DNA of 64,000 bases, from the NCBI GenBank assembly GCA_905221605.1, contig CAJNDS010002180.1, positions 198,501-262,500 on the forward strand, in the 5' to 3' direction. A model generated the notes under the pieces. The model was not told the origin of the DNA. It searched no databases and saw only the letters and a program-made list of their open reading frames with translations. The stretch comes from Symbiodinium natans. Taxonomy: Eukaryota; Sar; Dinophyceae; Suessiales; Symbiodiniaceae. Numbering within the stretch: the stretch's first letter is position 1; each line of letters begins with the position of its first letter. Both the position numbers and the translations under genes were made by a program. Shown here one piece after another: positions 1 to 11,565 of this stretch.

Positions 1-181
1 TACCGGGGTCTCGGAGATGTTCCCATGACCTGATTTCTGTAAGGCTTGGGGTTTAGGGCTGTACAGGGTGTAGGGTTTAGGGTTTAGGGTTTTGGGTTTT
101 GGGAATTCAGGGTCTCGTGAGGTTCCCGCGAGCCCTTCACCCGACACGCTCTAGACCCCTGACCGCCAAACCCTCGCCCGC

Positions 182-625
182 CTCCCCAAACCCTAAACCC
201 TAAGCCCTAAGCCCTAAGCCCTAAGCCCTAAGCCCTAAGCCCTAAGCCCTAAGCCCTAAGCCCTAAGCCCTAAGCCCTAAGCCCTAAGCCCTAAGCCCTA
301 AGCCCTAAGCCCTAAGCCCTAAGCCCTAAGCCCTAAGCCCTAAGCCCTAAGCCCTAAGCCCTAAGCCCTAAGCCCTAAGCCCTAAGCCCTAAGCCCTAGA
401 AACCCGAAACCCGAAACCTAAACCCTAAACCTTGAACCCTATAAACCCTATAAACCCTATAAACCCTATAAACCCTATAAACCCTATAAACCCTATAAAC
501 CCTATAAACCCTGTAAACCCTATAAACCCTTAAAGCCCTTAAAACCCTTAAAACCCTTAAAACCCTTAAAACCCTAAAAACCCTAAAAACCCTAAAAACC
601 CTAAAAACCCTAAACCCTAAACCCT
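182..625 (+). repeat. C-strand telomeric array with homogenised variants
   Basis: About 30 copies of CCCTAAG (to about 395), then CCCTATAAA repeats (about 430-520), CCCTTAAAA and CCCTAAAAA blocks, then CCCTAAA. Each variant forms its own block. Confidence 0.95.
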
Positions 626-645
626 AAACCCAAACAAAGAAACAG

Positions 646-727
646 CAGCAACCTCTCGGGGCGCTGAAGGTGGGGCTCGGCCTTGCGCAAAGATGGCAAG
701 GGCAGGCGCGGGGCCTCTGGGAAGTCG
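646..727 (+). CDS. Exon-like island, unnamed gene
   Basis: Open frame reading QQPLGALKVGLGLAQRWQGQ and on to GLWEV, between AACAG|CAG and CG|GTTTGG. Flanked by a 440-bp C-strand array on the left and a G-strand array on the right, the same setting as the proven IFT139 exons. No family recognised; ends may differ if GC or GA donors are used. Confidence 0.4.
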
Positions 728-737
728 GTTTGGGGAG

Positions 738-1011
738 TAGGGTTTAGGGTTTAGGGTTTCGGGTTTGGGGTTTAGGGTTTAGGGTTTAGGGTTTAGGGTT
801 TAGGGGATTAGGAGAGTTGGTGGTCTTGGGATCGGGCTTGCGCTCCTGGGGTGCCTCTAGGGCCTGGGGGGTCGAGCCGCCTGCCCTGGCAATTGAACGG
901 AAGAGGCGCCCTCACAACTTGGAGGGTTTAGGGTTTAGGGTTTAGGGTTTAGGGTTTAGGGTTTAGGGTTTAGGGTTTAGGGTTTAGGGTTTAGGGTTTA
1001 GGGTTTAGGGT
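738..1011 (+). repeat. G-strand telomeric arrays (TTTAGGG)
   Basis: Two blocks, 738-810 and 922-1011, around the island at 877. Confidence 0.95.
877..924 (+). CDS. Exon-like island, unnamed gene
   Basis: Sixteen open codons (PPALAIERKRRPHNLE) after GTCGAG, directly followed by GGTTTAGGG. Both flanks are G-strand arrays. Supported only by composition and context. Confidence 0.3.
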
Positions 1012-2460
1012 GGATTCGGGCTCAGGCCCTAGCTCCACCCCAAGCCCCCAAAAGCCCTGCAGTTAAGCCTGTGCTTCAGGGCTTTCGATTTCTGGAGTGG
1101 TAGGGTGTTGTGTTTCTCTGTGTGTGTGTGTGTGTGTGTTTTTTGTTTGGAAGGGGGGGGGGGGTTTAGGGTCTTAGGGTTTTGCAATGTTGGGGTGTCG
1201 AGGATCCGTCTAGGTTGCTTCGGCCCCGAGACCATGTGAGGCAGTATGCTCCTCCGTGCCCTCTGGTCTTCAAGGAAGATCCACGAGCCAGGTGCCGGAG
1301 GGGGGGGAGCGGGGGGCGGAGGGGGCTTAGGGTTTAGGTTTCGGGTTTAGGTTTAGGGTTTAGGCTTTCGGGTTTAGGGTTTAGGGTTCAGGGTTGAGGG
1401 TTCGATGAAGAAGGGATGAAGGGGCGCGAGAGGGCTTTGGGCAATCTTGGTAGCAGCCGGCAGAACGTCGATCTAGCTGCTCAAGCACTCGTACTTGGAG
1501 GTTCAGGGTACATAAAAACCCCACTTCGAACTGTACTTATAAGCCCCTAGGTAGGTCATAAGTAGACTTTATAACTGGGGTCATAAGTACCCATGAGACC
1601 TCCTCGTAAGCCCCAACACCAGAGCTTCCTTACGATACAAGTTACGGTTCAGGGTGTGTGTCAGGGGGTTGCGGGCTTAGGGTTTAGGCGTGCGAGAGGC
1701 TTTACAGTCTCGGACATGCCTATCACGAGTTCACTCAAGTAACTTGCTTTGTCAGTCTTGCTTGCTGCCACGTACTTTTGGCAGCCCTGTCCAAATATTA
1801 TGGGCCGCCTTATTTTTTTGGCCATATTTCACCTAAAGCCAAGCCTTGTCCTCGCCTGCTTCGCGAAACAATCCAGCTCTTTGTACGCGCAATTGCACTT
1901 CCGTAGCCTGAAGCAGGTGTGTGTGTCTGTGTGGGTGGGTGGGGGTAGGCGGTAGACTTGATTGGGGGCTTAGGGACCCTAAGCCCTAAACCCTGAACCC
2001 TAAACCCTAAACCCCAAACCCTAAACCCTAAACCCTAAACCCTAAACCCCAAACCCTAAACCCTAAACCGGTTTGGGTGACTGGGTGCCTTGAACCCTGA
2101 GCCCTATACCGTGCGAGGTAGTCTCTCCGGGCGCCAGCAAGAGTATGCCGACCCTGAACCCTATGAACCCTAAAAACCCTTTGGGTTTCCGGTTCAGGGT
2201 TTAGGGTTTCGGGTGGACCCTATGAACCCTATGAACCCTATGAACCCTGTGAAACCTGTGAAACCTGTGAACCCTATGAACCCTATGAACCCTACGAACC
2301 CTGTGAACCCTATGAACCCTTTAGGCTCTCGCTGAGCAACACTTGCCGTCGTCACCGTGTGTTTTCTTTTTTGTTTTGGGAGGGGGGGAGGGGATGGGAT
2401 GTCATTTGGTTTGTAAGGATGTGGCTGTACAAGCTGCAGGCCTTGATTTGTTCGTGAAGG
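1012..2460. other. Unassigned intergenic or intronic stretch
   Basis: Holds (GT)9 near 1120, short G-strand repeats (1326-1400), a diverged family-B TIR element (about 1493-1613), a C-strand array (1975-2068) and a block of CCCTATGAA 9-mers (2214-2320). No supported exon; the listed ORFs here have no protein character. Confidence 0.7.
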
Positions 2461-2519
2461 GTGGCAGGGAGAGGGAGGAGGGAGAGTGAGAGGGAGAGTG
2501 AGAGGGAGAGGGAGAGGGA

Positions 2520-2557
<38 letters not shown>

Positions 2558-2862
2558 GGAGGGAGAGAGGGAGGGGGGGAGAGAGAGAGAGCCAGAGGGA
2601 CAGAGAGGGAGAGATGGAGAGGGAGGGAGAGAGGAGAGAGAGAAAATAGAGAGAGAGAGAGAGAGAGCGAGAGAAATACAGAGAGACAGAGAGTCAAAGA
2701 GAGAGAGAGGGGAGAGGGAGAGAAAGAGAAAGAGAGAGAGAGAGTGAGAGTGAGAGAGAGAGAGAGAGACAAAGAAAGAGAGAGAATACCGGCTCCATCG
2801 GGTGGTAGTGGTTCGGAAAACGCAGACAGGTCCGCGCCTTGGCGCGGAGCTCTGCATGCCAT

Positions 2863-2899
<37 letters not shown>

Positions 2900-2955
2900 A
2901 GAAGACAGAGAGAGAGGGGAAGAGAGAGGAAGAGAGAGAGGGTGCTTTGGGGTGC
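2461..2955 (+). repeat. (GA)n purine tract
   Basis: About 500 bp of GAGAGG/GA repeats, interrupted at about 2790-2870 by non-repetitive sequence. All long ORFs across it are repeat artefacts. Polypurine runs of this kind can form triplex (H-DNA). Confidence 0.95.
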
Positions 2956-3863
2956 TTGCTTTGGGCAGCTAAGGCAAGGATTTTGAAAAGATAAACGTAG
3001 AGCAATGAACTGATACGAATTTTCGAAAATTCCGGCTTCCAGAAAAATCAGTCAACATGTTTTTCGTAAATAGAGATTATAATGCTTGTGGCATTGGAAG
3101 AAATTGTCAGACCTGAGCTCAGCGAACCCTATATCCCTATGAGCCGTATGAACCCCAAGCCCTAAGAACAGGGTTTATACGGTCAAACCCGATGCCCATG
3201 AATATTAAGAACTATGCTAAAGGGGGGGTCCTAAGTATGAAGTACGGTATATTGCCCCAATTTTGCAGTGAGGGGTATCAGGCTATCTGGGCCCGAAACC
3301 CGCAACTCTGAACCTTGCATTGAAGCTCAAAAACCCTAAGCCCTAGGGTTTAGGGTTTAGGGTTACCCAAAACCCCCTAAGCCCTAACTCCCGCTCTTCG
3401 CAAGCATCCAGAAGGTTCCAGGATGTCCAGTGCTCGGAGTCTGCGGCCGGCGACCCAAAGGGAAAGAGGGGGGTGCGCGCTCACCCTGACCATGCAGGGG
3501 CATTTAGGATTTGTGGGCTTTAAGAAGTTCACAGGCAAAATAAGGCCCGATAAGGGTAAAGGCGGTAAACCCAACCCTAAACCCTAAACCCTAAACCCTA
3601 CAAAAATTGAGGGTCCTGGGTAGTTGGGGTGGGGTTGGTGTGCGTAGTGCGGAGGGAAGGAGCGACGGTGATGCGTCGGCAGCTCATCTGTTGCAGGCCG
3701 TGCAAACCCGAAAAACCCCAAACCCTAAACCCGAAACCCTAAACCCTGGCCGTAAACCCAAAAAAACCCCAAACCCTAAACCCTAAACCATAAAAAGCCC
3801 GAACACCCTAAACCCTAAACCCTAAACCCTAAAACCCTAAACCCTAAACCCTAAACCCTAAAC

Positions 3864-3938
3864 TTGGCACCCCTCCGTGCCGAGATCTGGGCCCTCACCA
3901 CCGAGGGCGACGTGGTCGTCTGGGAAATGGTGCCCTAG
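3864..3938 (+). CDS. Exon-like island, possible WD-type strand
   Basis: Reads LAPLRAEIWALTTEGDVVVW then EMVP and TAG, directly after a C-strand array. The IWAL..EGDVVVW pattern resembles one blade of a WD40 propeller but is too short to assign. Possible donor ATG|GTGCCC at 3930. Confidence 0.45.
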   Translation: MAPLRAEIWALTTEGDVVVWEMVP

Positions 3939-4153
3939 GGGCTTAGGGCCCTAACCTCGGGTTTAGAGTTTAGGGTTTAGGGTTTAGGGTGGTGGGTCTA
4001 GGTTTGAGGGGGTTGGGCTTCGGACGGGTTTAGAGTTTAGGGTTTGGTCTAGGCTCGAGGGTTTGAATCCCTGTGACCCCAAGCCCTGAAGCCTAAAACC
4101 CCTAGGATCCTGGGTGCTTCAAAATGGGGTTTAGGGTTTAGGGTTCAGGGTTG

Positions 4154-4158
4154 GGGGG

Positions 4159-4203
<45 letters not shown>
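4154..4203 (+). repeat. Poly-G tract
   Basis: About 50 bp of nearly pure G following a G-strand telomeric piece. Length is likely to be inaccurate in assembly. Confidence 0.9.
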
Positions 4204-4583
4204 CGTGGAGAGGGACTTTTCGATCACCGTTTTCACAGGTTTGGCCGAACACGAAACGAGGTCACAGTAACCCTTTCCCCCTTCCCAAACATCCCCCTAC
4301 GACTTTCGATTAATGGGGGTGCCCCGGTTTAGGGGCAGTCACGGACCTGAGTCACGGATAAGCAACCCTAAACCCTAAACCCTAAATCCTAAACCCTAAA
4401 CCCTAAACCCGAAACCCTAAACCCGAAACCCTAAACCCGAAACCCGAAACCTTAAACCCTAAACCCTAAACCCTAAACCCGAAACCCTAAACCCTAAACC
4501 CTAAACCCTAAACCCTAAACCCTAAAACCCTAAACCCTACAAAAATTAAGGGTCCTTGGTTGCGCTGCCGCCGGCCCTCACAG

Positions 4584-4618
4584 GACTACGAAGGCACCGG
4601 ACATGGAGCCTGCAACAG
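4584..4618 (+). CDS. Exon-like island
   Basis: CAG|GACTAC to AACAG|GTCCCT, reading DYEGTGHGACN. It has a canonical acceptor with following G and a GT donor. No family recognised. Confidence 0.35.
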
Positions 4619-4701
4619 GTCCCTGCATCCTAAACCCCAAACCCTGAACCCCAAACCCTGAACCCTAAATCCTAAACCCTAAACCCTAAGCCCGTGGGCA
4701 G

Positions 4702-4735
4702 GAAGTCTCTCGACGAGGAGGCCCTCCTCCATTTA
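4702..4735 (+). CDS. Exon-like island
   Basis: After GGCAG|GAAG, reads KSLDEEALLH and runs into TTTAGGG. Short; supported by codon use and array context only. Confidence 0.35.
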
Positions 4736-4956
4736 GGGTTTAGGTGGTTTTATGGTTTAATTTAAGATGCAAGGTTTAAGGTTTAAGGTTCAAGGTTTTA
4801 AGGTTTATGGGGAAGTTGTGGAACCCTGCCCACCCTTAAGGGGCTTATACGTGTGTTATAAGTACAGTCATAATTGGTTATTAAGTACCATGAAGCTGCT
4901 ATTACTTAGTTTCGGGGTTTCAGGGGCTTAGTTGCCCACCCAACTTCGACAGCCAG

Positions 4957-4999
4957 AGGGTCCGAGCCATGGCAGAGGCTGATGCGGCACTGGAAGGAC
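4957..4999 (+). CDS. Exon-like island
   Basis: CCAG|AGG to GGAC|GTGTAG, reading RVRAMAEADAALEG. Helical composition. It lies between a family-B type TIR remnant and a C-strand array. Confidence 0.35.
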
Positions 5000-5378
5000 G
5001 TGTAGAAAAAAACCCAAGAGCCCCAAAAACTAAAACCCCTAAGAGCCCTAAATCCCAAGAGCCCTAAACCCTAAACCCTAAACACTAAACCCTAAACCCT
5101 CAACCCTCAACCCTAAACCCCAAACCCCAAAACCTAAACCCTAAACCCCTGAAAGCCTATGACAGGGCAGACATAGTGCATGTTGCAGCGAGGTCAAAGA
5201 TGCTGCCTAAAACCTAAACACCCAAAAACCCCAACCTCAAAGCACCCTAAACCCCTAAACTCGAAGCACGAAACCCTACACCCCAAGATTCTATATCCTA
5301 GCCCTAAACCCTAAACCCTAAACCCTAAACCTTAAACCCTAAACCCGAAACCCTGAACCCTAAACCTCGGCTGTAGAG

Positions 5379-5467
5379 GAGCCAAGCTGGGCAAGGACCT
5401 GCCCACTGTCACTGAGGTGCCCGAGAAGGAACGGGCCCCAGCCTCCCCAAAGTCCCAAACAGCGTAA
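5379..5467 (+). CDS. Exon-like island
   Basis: Open frame reading AKLGKDLPTVTEVPEKERAP then ASPKSQTA and TAA at 5465. A donor ACTGAG|GTGCCC lies inside. It precedes the acidic terminal exon at 6086, with C-strand arrays between. Unrecognised. Confidence 0.4.
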
Positions 5468-5759
5468 AGTCCCAAACAGCGCGCCCTAAACCCTAAACCC
5501 AAAACCCTACACCCTAAACTCTAAACCCTTAGCCCTTAACCTGAAACCCGCGGTATTTGGGGTTCGGGTTTCGTGTGGGGGGTTAAGGCTCTTGGTGGTT
5601 TAGGGCTTTTGGGGTTAGGGCTTTGGGGGGGGTCGTGGCTTTAGGTCCAGGGATGGTTTGGGGCTTCGTGTTGAGGCGAAGATCTACCCCGAAGCTGTCA
5701 ACCCTTAGCGCTACCCCCCAAAGGATCCCCCGAAACAGAGAAACTTTGAAAGCTACCCT

Positions 5760-6078
5760 TATCATACCCCTAAACCCCAAACCCTAACCCCTAAACCCTA
5801 AACCCTAAACCCTAAACCCTAAACCCTAAACCCTAAACCCTAAACCCTAAACCCTAAACCCTAAACCCTAAACCCTAAACCCTAAACCCTAAACCCTAAA
5901 ACCTAAACACTAAACCCTAAACCCTAAACCCTAAACCCTAAACCCTAAACCCTAAACCCTAAACCCTAAACCCTAAACCCTAAACCCTAAACCCTAAACC
6001 CTAAACCCTAAACCCTAAACCCTAAACCCTAACCTAAAATCCAAACCCTAAACCCTAACCCTAAACCCTAAACCCTAA
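5760..6078 (+). repeat. C-strand telomeric array before terminal exon
   Basis: About 45 copies of CCCTAAA with a few variants, ending 8 bp before the acceptor of the exon at 6086. Confidence 0.95.
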
Positions 6079-6085
6079 CTGCCAG

Positions 6086-6181
6086 GCAGCCGAGGAGCCA
6101 GCTGAGGCGCCAGCCGAGGCACCGGCCGAAGAGGCCGCCGGCGGCGACGAGCGCGTGGCTGTTCCCGAGGACGGGCTGTGA
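6086..6181 (+). CDS. Terminal exon of an unnamed + strand gene
   Basis: A 31-codon open stretch after GCCAG|GCA, rich in Ala, Glu and Pro (AAEEPAEAPAEAPAEEAAGG, then ...VPEDGL) with TGA at 6179-6181. Codon use is GC-rich at third positions. A C-strand array ends about 10 bp before it and a G-strand array starts right after the stop. The low-complexity acidic tail gives no family. It probably closes the gene represented by the islands at 646-5467. Confidence 0.6.
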   Translation, partial: AAEEPAEAPAEAPAEEAAGGDERVAVPEDGL

Positions 6182-8640
6182 GAGTTAGGGCTTAGGGTTT
6201 AGGGTTTAGGGTTTAGGGTTTGTTGTTTAGGGTGCAGGGTGTAGGGTGTAGGGTGTAGGGTGTAGGGTGTAGGGTTCAGGGTTCAGGGTTTAGTGTCTTG
6301 AGTCTTCCAAACCTAAACTGTAAGCCCTTGGGTTCAGGGCTTTGGGGTTCAACCCCAATTACATCCCAGAACACCCCAAACTCAGAACCTCCCAGAACCT
6401 CCACTGCCCAGTTACACCAGGTTTTCTGACCCGAAATCCTACTCCCCTTAACCCCTGAACCCCAAACCCCAAGAGCCCTAAGCCCTAAATCCTAAACCCT
6501 ACATCCTAAACCCCAAACCCCAAGAGCCCTAAACCCTAAATCCTAAACCCTACATCCTAAACCCCAAACCCTAAACCCTAAACCCCAAACCCTAAACCCT
6601 AAACCCTGAGAGAGCCACGAAGCTCCCAGTAAACCCCCTCAGAACCCGAAATACAGCACTCAAAAACGCAAACGTAGTGTTTAGGGTCTAGGGAGTCTAG
6701 GGTTTCGGGTTTGGGGTCAAGGGCTTAGGGTTCGGGTTTCGGGTTTCGGGTTTAAGGGAGGATTCCTGGGTGTTTAGCCAGAGAAGAGCCCCCCCAACCG
6801 GAGTAGAACCCCAATCAACCCTAAGCCGTAAACCCTAAACCCCAAACCCTAAACCCTAAACCCCAAACCCTAAACCCTAAACCCCAAACCCCAAACCCCA
6901 ACCCCTAATATTGAAGTTCTCCGTGCTCTGGTTTGGGGTGGGGGACAAGGTTAAGGCTTTAGGGCGTCCAGGTGTTCTAGGGTTGGCGGCAGCTCGGCTC
7001 TACAGGGTTGGCTTAGGGTTTAGGGTTTAGGGTTTAGGGCTTAGGGCTTAGGGTTTAGGGTTTAGGGTTTAGGGTTTAGGGTTTAGGGCTTTGAGTTTAG
7101 GGTTAAGGTGGTTCTCCTAATTCTGCACTCCGAAAGCCCTGTGCTGCCTTTGAGGATGGGGAGGAGTCGAGGCGCGTGGGCAACGTTTAAGCCCTTGACC
7201 CTAAACCCAAACCCTAAACCTTAAACCCTAAACCCTAAACCTCGAAACCCTAAACTGTAAGGCCTAAGCTAAGCTCTCTAAGCCCTTGACCCATGTTGTG
7301 CCTTTCTACAAGCTTCTTTGGTTTTGGGATCGCCCGAAACCTAAAATCTAAATCTGGGACGAAAAGCCGCTCCACCGCAGACCCACGAAGCTTAGAACCC
7401 CCCCTCCCCCCCCAACCCTAAGCCCAAAACACGAGACGGGCATGTCCCAACTAGGGAACCCCCTTGACATACAACTAAATACTCGAATCCTTCTTATTCC
7501 CAAAACAGTACACGATGTAAAGCCCTGACCCACAACTGGGTCGAATTTGGGCGTAGAAGCGGAGACTTCAGCAAGCCTTCGGCAAGGTATCAGGCACCTT
7601 TCTGCAGGGAGCCAAGCCTTAATCAGCTGCCTCGCCTTAATCAGCTAACTCTTTGTCCTTGCCCACTCCGATTCAGACCGATGAAGCCTGAACGCTAAAC
7701 CCTGGACCCTTAGCAAAAAAATAAAACTCACCTGAGTCTTTTCCGGTCTCCTGCTCCCTGAAATCCAAAGCCTCCCTTCACAGCCGTTTGGTATCGAGCC
7801 TGCCCCACCCGAGGGAGTTTCGGCGTTGTTTTAGTTTTTTGGGTGCACGCCTCTGGGCCGGCGCTGTTGGTACCATCGGTATGGCCGCACACGACTTTTG
7901 CCACGTGTGCCTGTTGCCTGGCTGAAGCTTTATGAGTGCTGGCTCAGGGGTTTATGTGGGGGGGATGCTCCCTAAACCCTAAATCCTAAACCCTAAACCC
8001 TGAACCTTAAACCCTAAACCCTAAACCCTAAACCCTAAACCCTAAACCCTAAGCCCCTTTCGACCCTGATGTGTAAGGCTACGTATTGAAAGAGGAGACC
8101 ACAGAGGGACCACAATTGGGAGAGACCCCCGCTCATGTACGGCTCAGGCTCCAACGCTAAACCCATTGACTGTAGTTGCTTTTGGCCTGGTACCAGCTCC
8201 CCATTTGAAGGTTTCAGAGCAACCCTAAGCCCTAAGCCCGAAGCCCTAAACCCAAAACCCGAAACCCTAAACCCTAAACTCTAAACCTAAACCCCATAAA
8301 GCGCTGGTTTAGGATCGTAGAGATTAAGGAAAGGGATGTGAAGGTCATGCATAATTACTGACAAACCCTAAACCCTAAACCCTAGACCCTCAACTCGAAA
8401 CCCTCAACCGCGAGGTTTGGGGTTCATGGTCCTCTAACTAAGGGTTTAGGGTTTAGGGCTTAGGGTTTAGGGTTTAGGGTTTAGGGTTTAGGGTTGCACA
8501 CAAAGAGGCGGGCATGCATCCTTAGTGAAGCCTTCTGGCGCGCTTGTTCTGCGTCAACCAAGCAGCCCCGAATCACCCTGTTTTGAGGGGACATTTGAGA
8601 CAGGGACGTATGGGATCCTAAGGCCATAGGGTTCAGCTAC
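6182..8640. other. Repeat-rich stretch without recognised exons
   Basis: G-strand arrays at 6182-6292 (including a GGGTGTA block) and 7010-7098, C-strand arrays at 6455-6608, 6823-6905 and 7968-8052, and unique sequence at 7260-7960 and 8060-8225. Nothing in the unique parts reads as a family I know. Confidence 0.7.
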
Positions 8641-8790
8641 ATAAACCCTAAACCCTAAACCCTAAACCCTAAACCCTAAACCCTAAACCCTAAACCCTAC
8701 ACCCTACACCCTACACCCTACACCCTGCGGCAGCCAAGCTAGCCAAGCTGGCCAAAGCTAGCCAAAAGCTAACCGAGGCTGGCTGCTGCC
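8641..8790 (+). repeat. C-strand array with CCCTACA tail and Ala/Lys island
   Basis: CCCTAAA changes to CCCTACA at 8696-8725. It is followed by GCCAAGCTAGCCAAGCTGGC-type repeats that read AAKLAKLAKASQKL in one frame, which may be an exon or just a short tandem repeat. Confidence 0.5.
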
Positions 8791-9533
8791 CTGGGGGGAA
8801 GAGCACGGGCTGATTGTGTGACAGAGGACGCCGAGAGGGTTTGGAGCAAACGCTGACAACCTTAGGGGTTTAAGGTTAGGGGTTTTAAGGGTTTTTCGGG
8901 TTTGGTCAAATGTTTTGAAGGAACTGCCCGCAGATAGAATCCGCTCGTCGACCTGCAACCAAGTCCGCGGCAATACCGCAAACAAACCTGCTACACAGCC
9001 TCAAAGGTGCTGGGCTTAGGGTCTAGGCGTACCTTGGAAGGGTTTAGGGTTTCGGGTCCTGTATCTTTGTGGTGCTTTACTGTAACTTTACATCTTTAGC
9101 CTTTTTGGGCTTATTGGGTTTCTTAACAAGGCAGCTAAAACTTTAATTTATAGCTACCCTCCTAAGTGCAGCCAAGGTATATGCTACAGCAAGCCCTTCA
9201 CGCGAGAAGATAGTTGTAAGCGAAACCTTAAACCCTAGACCCTAAGGTAATGAGATACTAGTGGCTGGAGAAGATAGTTGCCGTGAGGGGTATTTCGCAC
9301 TCTTATGTTATTTGATGTTCCCTAAACCTAATCCCTAAACCCTAACCCCAAAGCCTCCTGAACTCAAATCCCGAAATCCCGGAACCCTCTCTTTGGGGCA
9401 GCGAATCGGAGGTTTGGGGTTTAGGCTATCATGGGTGGTTTAGGGTTTATAGGCTTTCTGGTAGTTGCACACAGGGATATAAGTACACCGAGAAGCGAGT
9501 TATAGCGTATGGCTCCCCAAACCTAAACCCTAA

Positions 9534-9670
9534 ACCATCTTAAACCCTAAACCCTAAACCCTACACCCTACACCCTACACCCTACACCCTAAACCCTAAA
9601 CCCTAAACCCTAAACCCTAAACCCTAAACCCTAAACCCTAAACCCTAAACCCTAAACCCTAAACCCTAAA
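9534..9670 (+). repeat. C-strand telomeric array
   Basis: CCCTAAA with a CCCTACA sub-block. The unique 860 bp before it (8790-9530) carry no exon I can support. Confidence 0.9.
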
Positions 9671-10013
9671 CTGAGTGAGCCCGGGCCGTCGAGCAGGGCG
9701 AACGCACCGAAGCCGGCAGGCGAGGGAGCTCCGGAGCCATAAGCCCAGTCGCGTAGGCAGCTACGGGCTGCGCGGGGGACCCGGCAGGTCGCTGGCGAGT
9801 AACCCGTCAGGTCGCCCCTGGAATGAGATACCCCAAACTTTCGGGTAAAGCACAGCGTGTCTCCCTGAGACCCTTCCAGAGGAGCCCCACCTCCGGCCGT
9901 GGTCGTTTCTCGCGGACCAGAGGCCCGTCCAGGCAGGCCGCCCTGCCTGGCGTGCCTGGGGCCTTACTGGGAGGCTCTCAAGGCAGAAGGCATCCACCAA
10001 GCCTCCCAAACAA

Positions 10014-10340
10014 GCAGCATCAGCAAGGGCGAAGGCGGCAGCAACCCCCCACTCCGAACCTCTGACTTCGGCAGATCCCGAACCAGAATTTAGCATCGCC
10101 AAGGGCGAAGGCGGCAGCCAGCCCCAATCCCAAACCTTTGCCTTTTTGGCCTTTTAGAAGGCATCACAACAAACAAGGCCTTCCAGATGCAGCATCAGCG
10201 AGGGCGAAGGCGGCAGCAACCCTCCTTCCCAACCCTCTGACTTCAGGCCCTTCCAAGCAAGCTTTCCAAATCCCCACCCAGGACGCAGCATCGCCAAGAA
10301 TCCCAAACCTCTGACTGCTTGGCCCTTCCAGAAGCCCTCG
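10014..10340 (+). repeat. Diverged tandem repeat, about 90-110 bp unit
   Basis: GCAGCATCAGCAAGGGCGAA and the following AGGCGGCAGC...CCTCTGACTTC recur near 10014, 10092, 10192 and (shortened) 10282. The long ORFs on both strands at 9761-10579 are read from this repeat. Confidence 0.65.
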
Positions 10341-11132
10341 AATGATGGACATCATCCCTTGCAACGCCAAGGGGCTGCGAACTTCAAGGTCATTGATCTG
10401 CATCGATGCCGAGCTTCTAAACCCAACCATTCAAAAAGAGAGAGAACAAAAGCACGATCAGCATTCAACAGAACCCTAAACCCGTAGAGGTTAGGGCGAG
10501 GGTGGAGCGCCAGCGCGGGTGGGCTTATGCAGGTCGGGGCGCGCTCCTGGGTGCTTTCAGCACCAGCGCGCCCACTCATTGAGACACCCTAAACCCCAAA
10601 CCCCAAACCCTAAACCCTAAACCCTAAACCCTAAACCCTACACCCTACACCCTAAACCCTAAAGCCTAAAGCCTAAACCCTAAACCCTAAACCCTAAACC
10701 CTAAACCCTAAACCCTAAACCCTAGACCTTTATCAAACGCTCTCCTCGTCGGGAACTTGGGAGTTAGGACATTGCATAGGATGGCAAGTTCCCGTTTGAA
10801 CTACCCAATGAGCCTCCAAGCAGGGTTGTCGGGGGGTTAGGGGGGTGCAGGGCTCCGGGACGGAAGCTCAGGGTAGGGTTTGAGGCATTTGAGGCGTGTG
10901 AGGGGTTTGAGGAGTTGGAGGGGCTTGATGCGTTTTTTTTTGGGGGGGATGGGTTTTGAAGGGGCTTGAGGGGCTTTGAAAGGTTCAGGGCCCGAAGATG
11001 AGGAGTGCACGATGCTCCAGATGCCCATGACCCAGCACCACCCGACCGCACGGTTCGGCCAGTGCGACGAGGAGCTCCGCTGCGAATGATTTAGGGTTTA
11101 GGGTTTAGGGTTTATGCAGCTGAACCCTAAAC

Positions 11133-11442
11133 TTGGGATGTTCCCCCCTTATCGTAACAATCCCTATCACAGGGTACCCGAATCCCTATGTAATGGGGAA
11201 CTTCCCAACCCTTGGCCCCCTACCTGAAGCCGAAACTTGGGATCTTGGTAGCCCAGTGGTACCATTTACCATTTTTGTGGATTCTGGCTTCCCTTCTAAA
11301 AGAACCAACCCAAAAAAGGGTGCCCTTATTCCAAGATCGTTACTGGGCTACCAGGGATTTTCCCCCCTTATTCTAACAGTCCCTGTGACAGGGGTACTAG
11401 AATCCCAATTCAAGACTTGTAGTATAAGGGGGAACATCCCAA
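11133..11442 (+). mobile_element. Two family-A TIR elements (11133-11208, 11351-11442)
   Basis: Both begin (T)GGGAT.TTCCCCC and end GGGGAAC.TCCCAA with inverted-repeat ends. Copy two has TTATTCTAACAGTCC...TATAAGGGGGAACATC. They are separated by unique sequence. Confidence 0.65.
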
Positions 11443-11467
11443 CCCTAAGCCCTCAACTGGGGGGTTT

Positions 11468-11565
11468 CCGAAATTAGGGGTACCGTATTGGGGCTCCTAT
11501 TTTAAGGGGAGTCCTACTACTTGGGGATCCATTTTAGGGTCCCGTATTTTCGTAAACCCCCATAT
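11468..11565 (+). mobile_element. Family-E repeat
   Basis: Contains AGGGGTACCGTATTGGGG...AGTCCTACTACTTGGGGATC...TTTTCGTAA. Related copies at 21685-21785 (reverse), 26213-26330 and 63866-64000. Confidence 0.6.

Noticed and set aside
1-625. Chromosome end (telomere) at the left edge
   Set aside because: The arrays are degenerate, of mixed orientation and followed by genes and by equal arrays throughout the window, so they are interstitial.
182-625. CRISPR array
   Set aside because: Units are contiguous 7-9 bp repeats without spacers, in a eukaryotic genome.
2194-3005. 222-aa Leu/Ser-rich and Arg/Glu-rich frames
   Set aside because: Read from the (GA)n tract.
9761-10579. Overlapping 75-113 aa ORFs on both strands
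   Set aside because: They follow a diverged tandem repeat; no frame is favoured.
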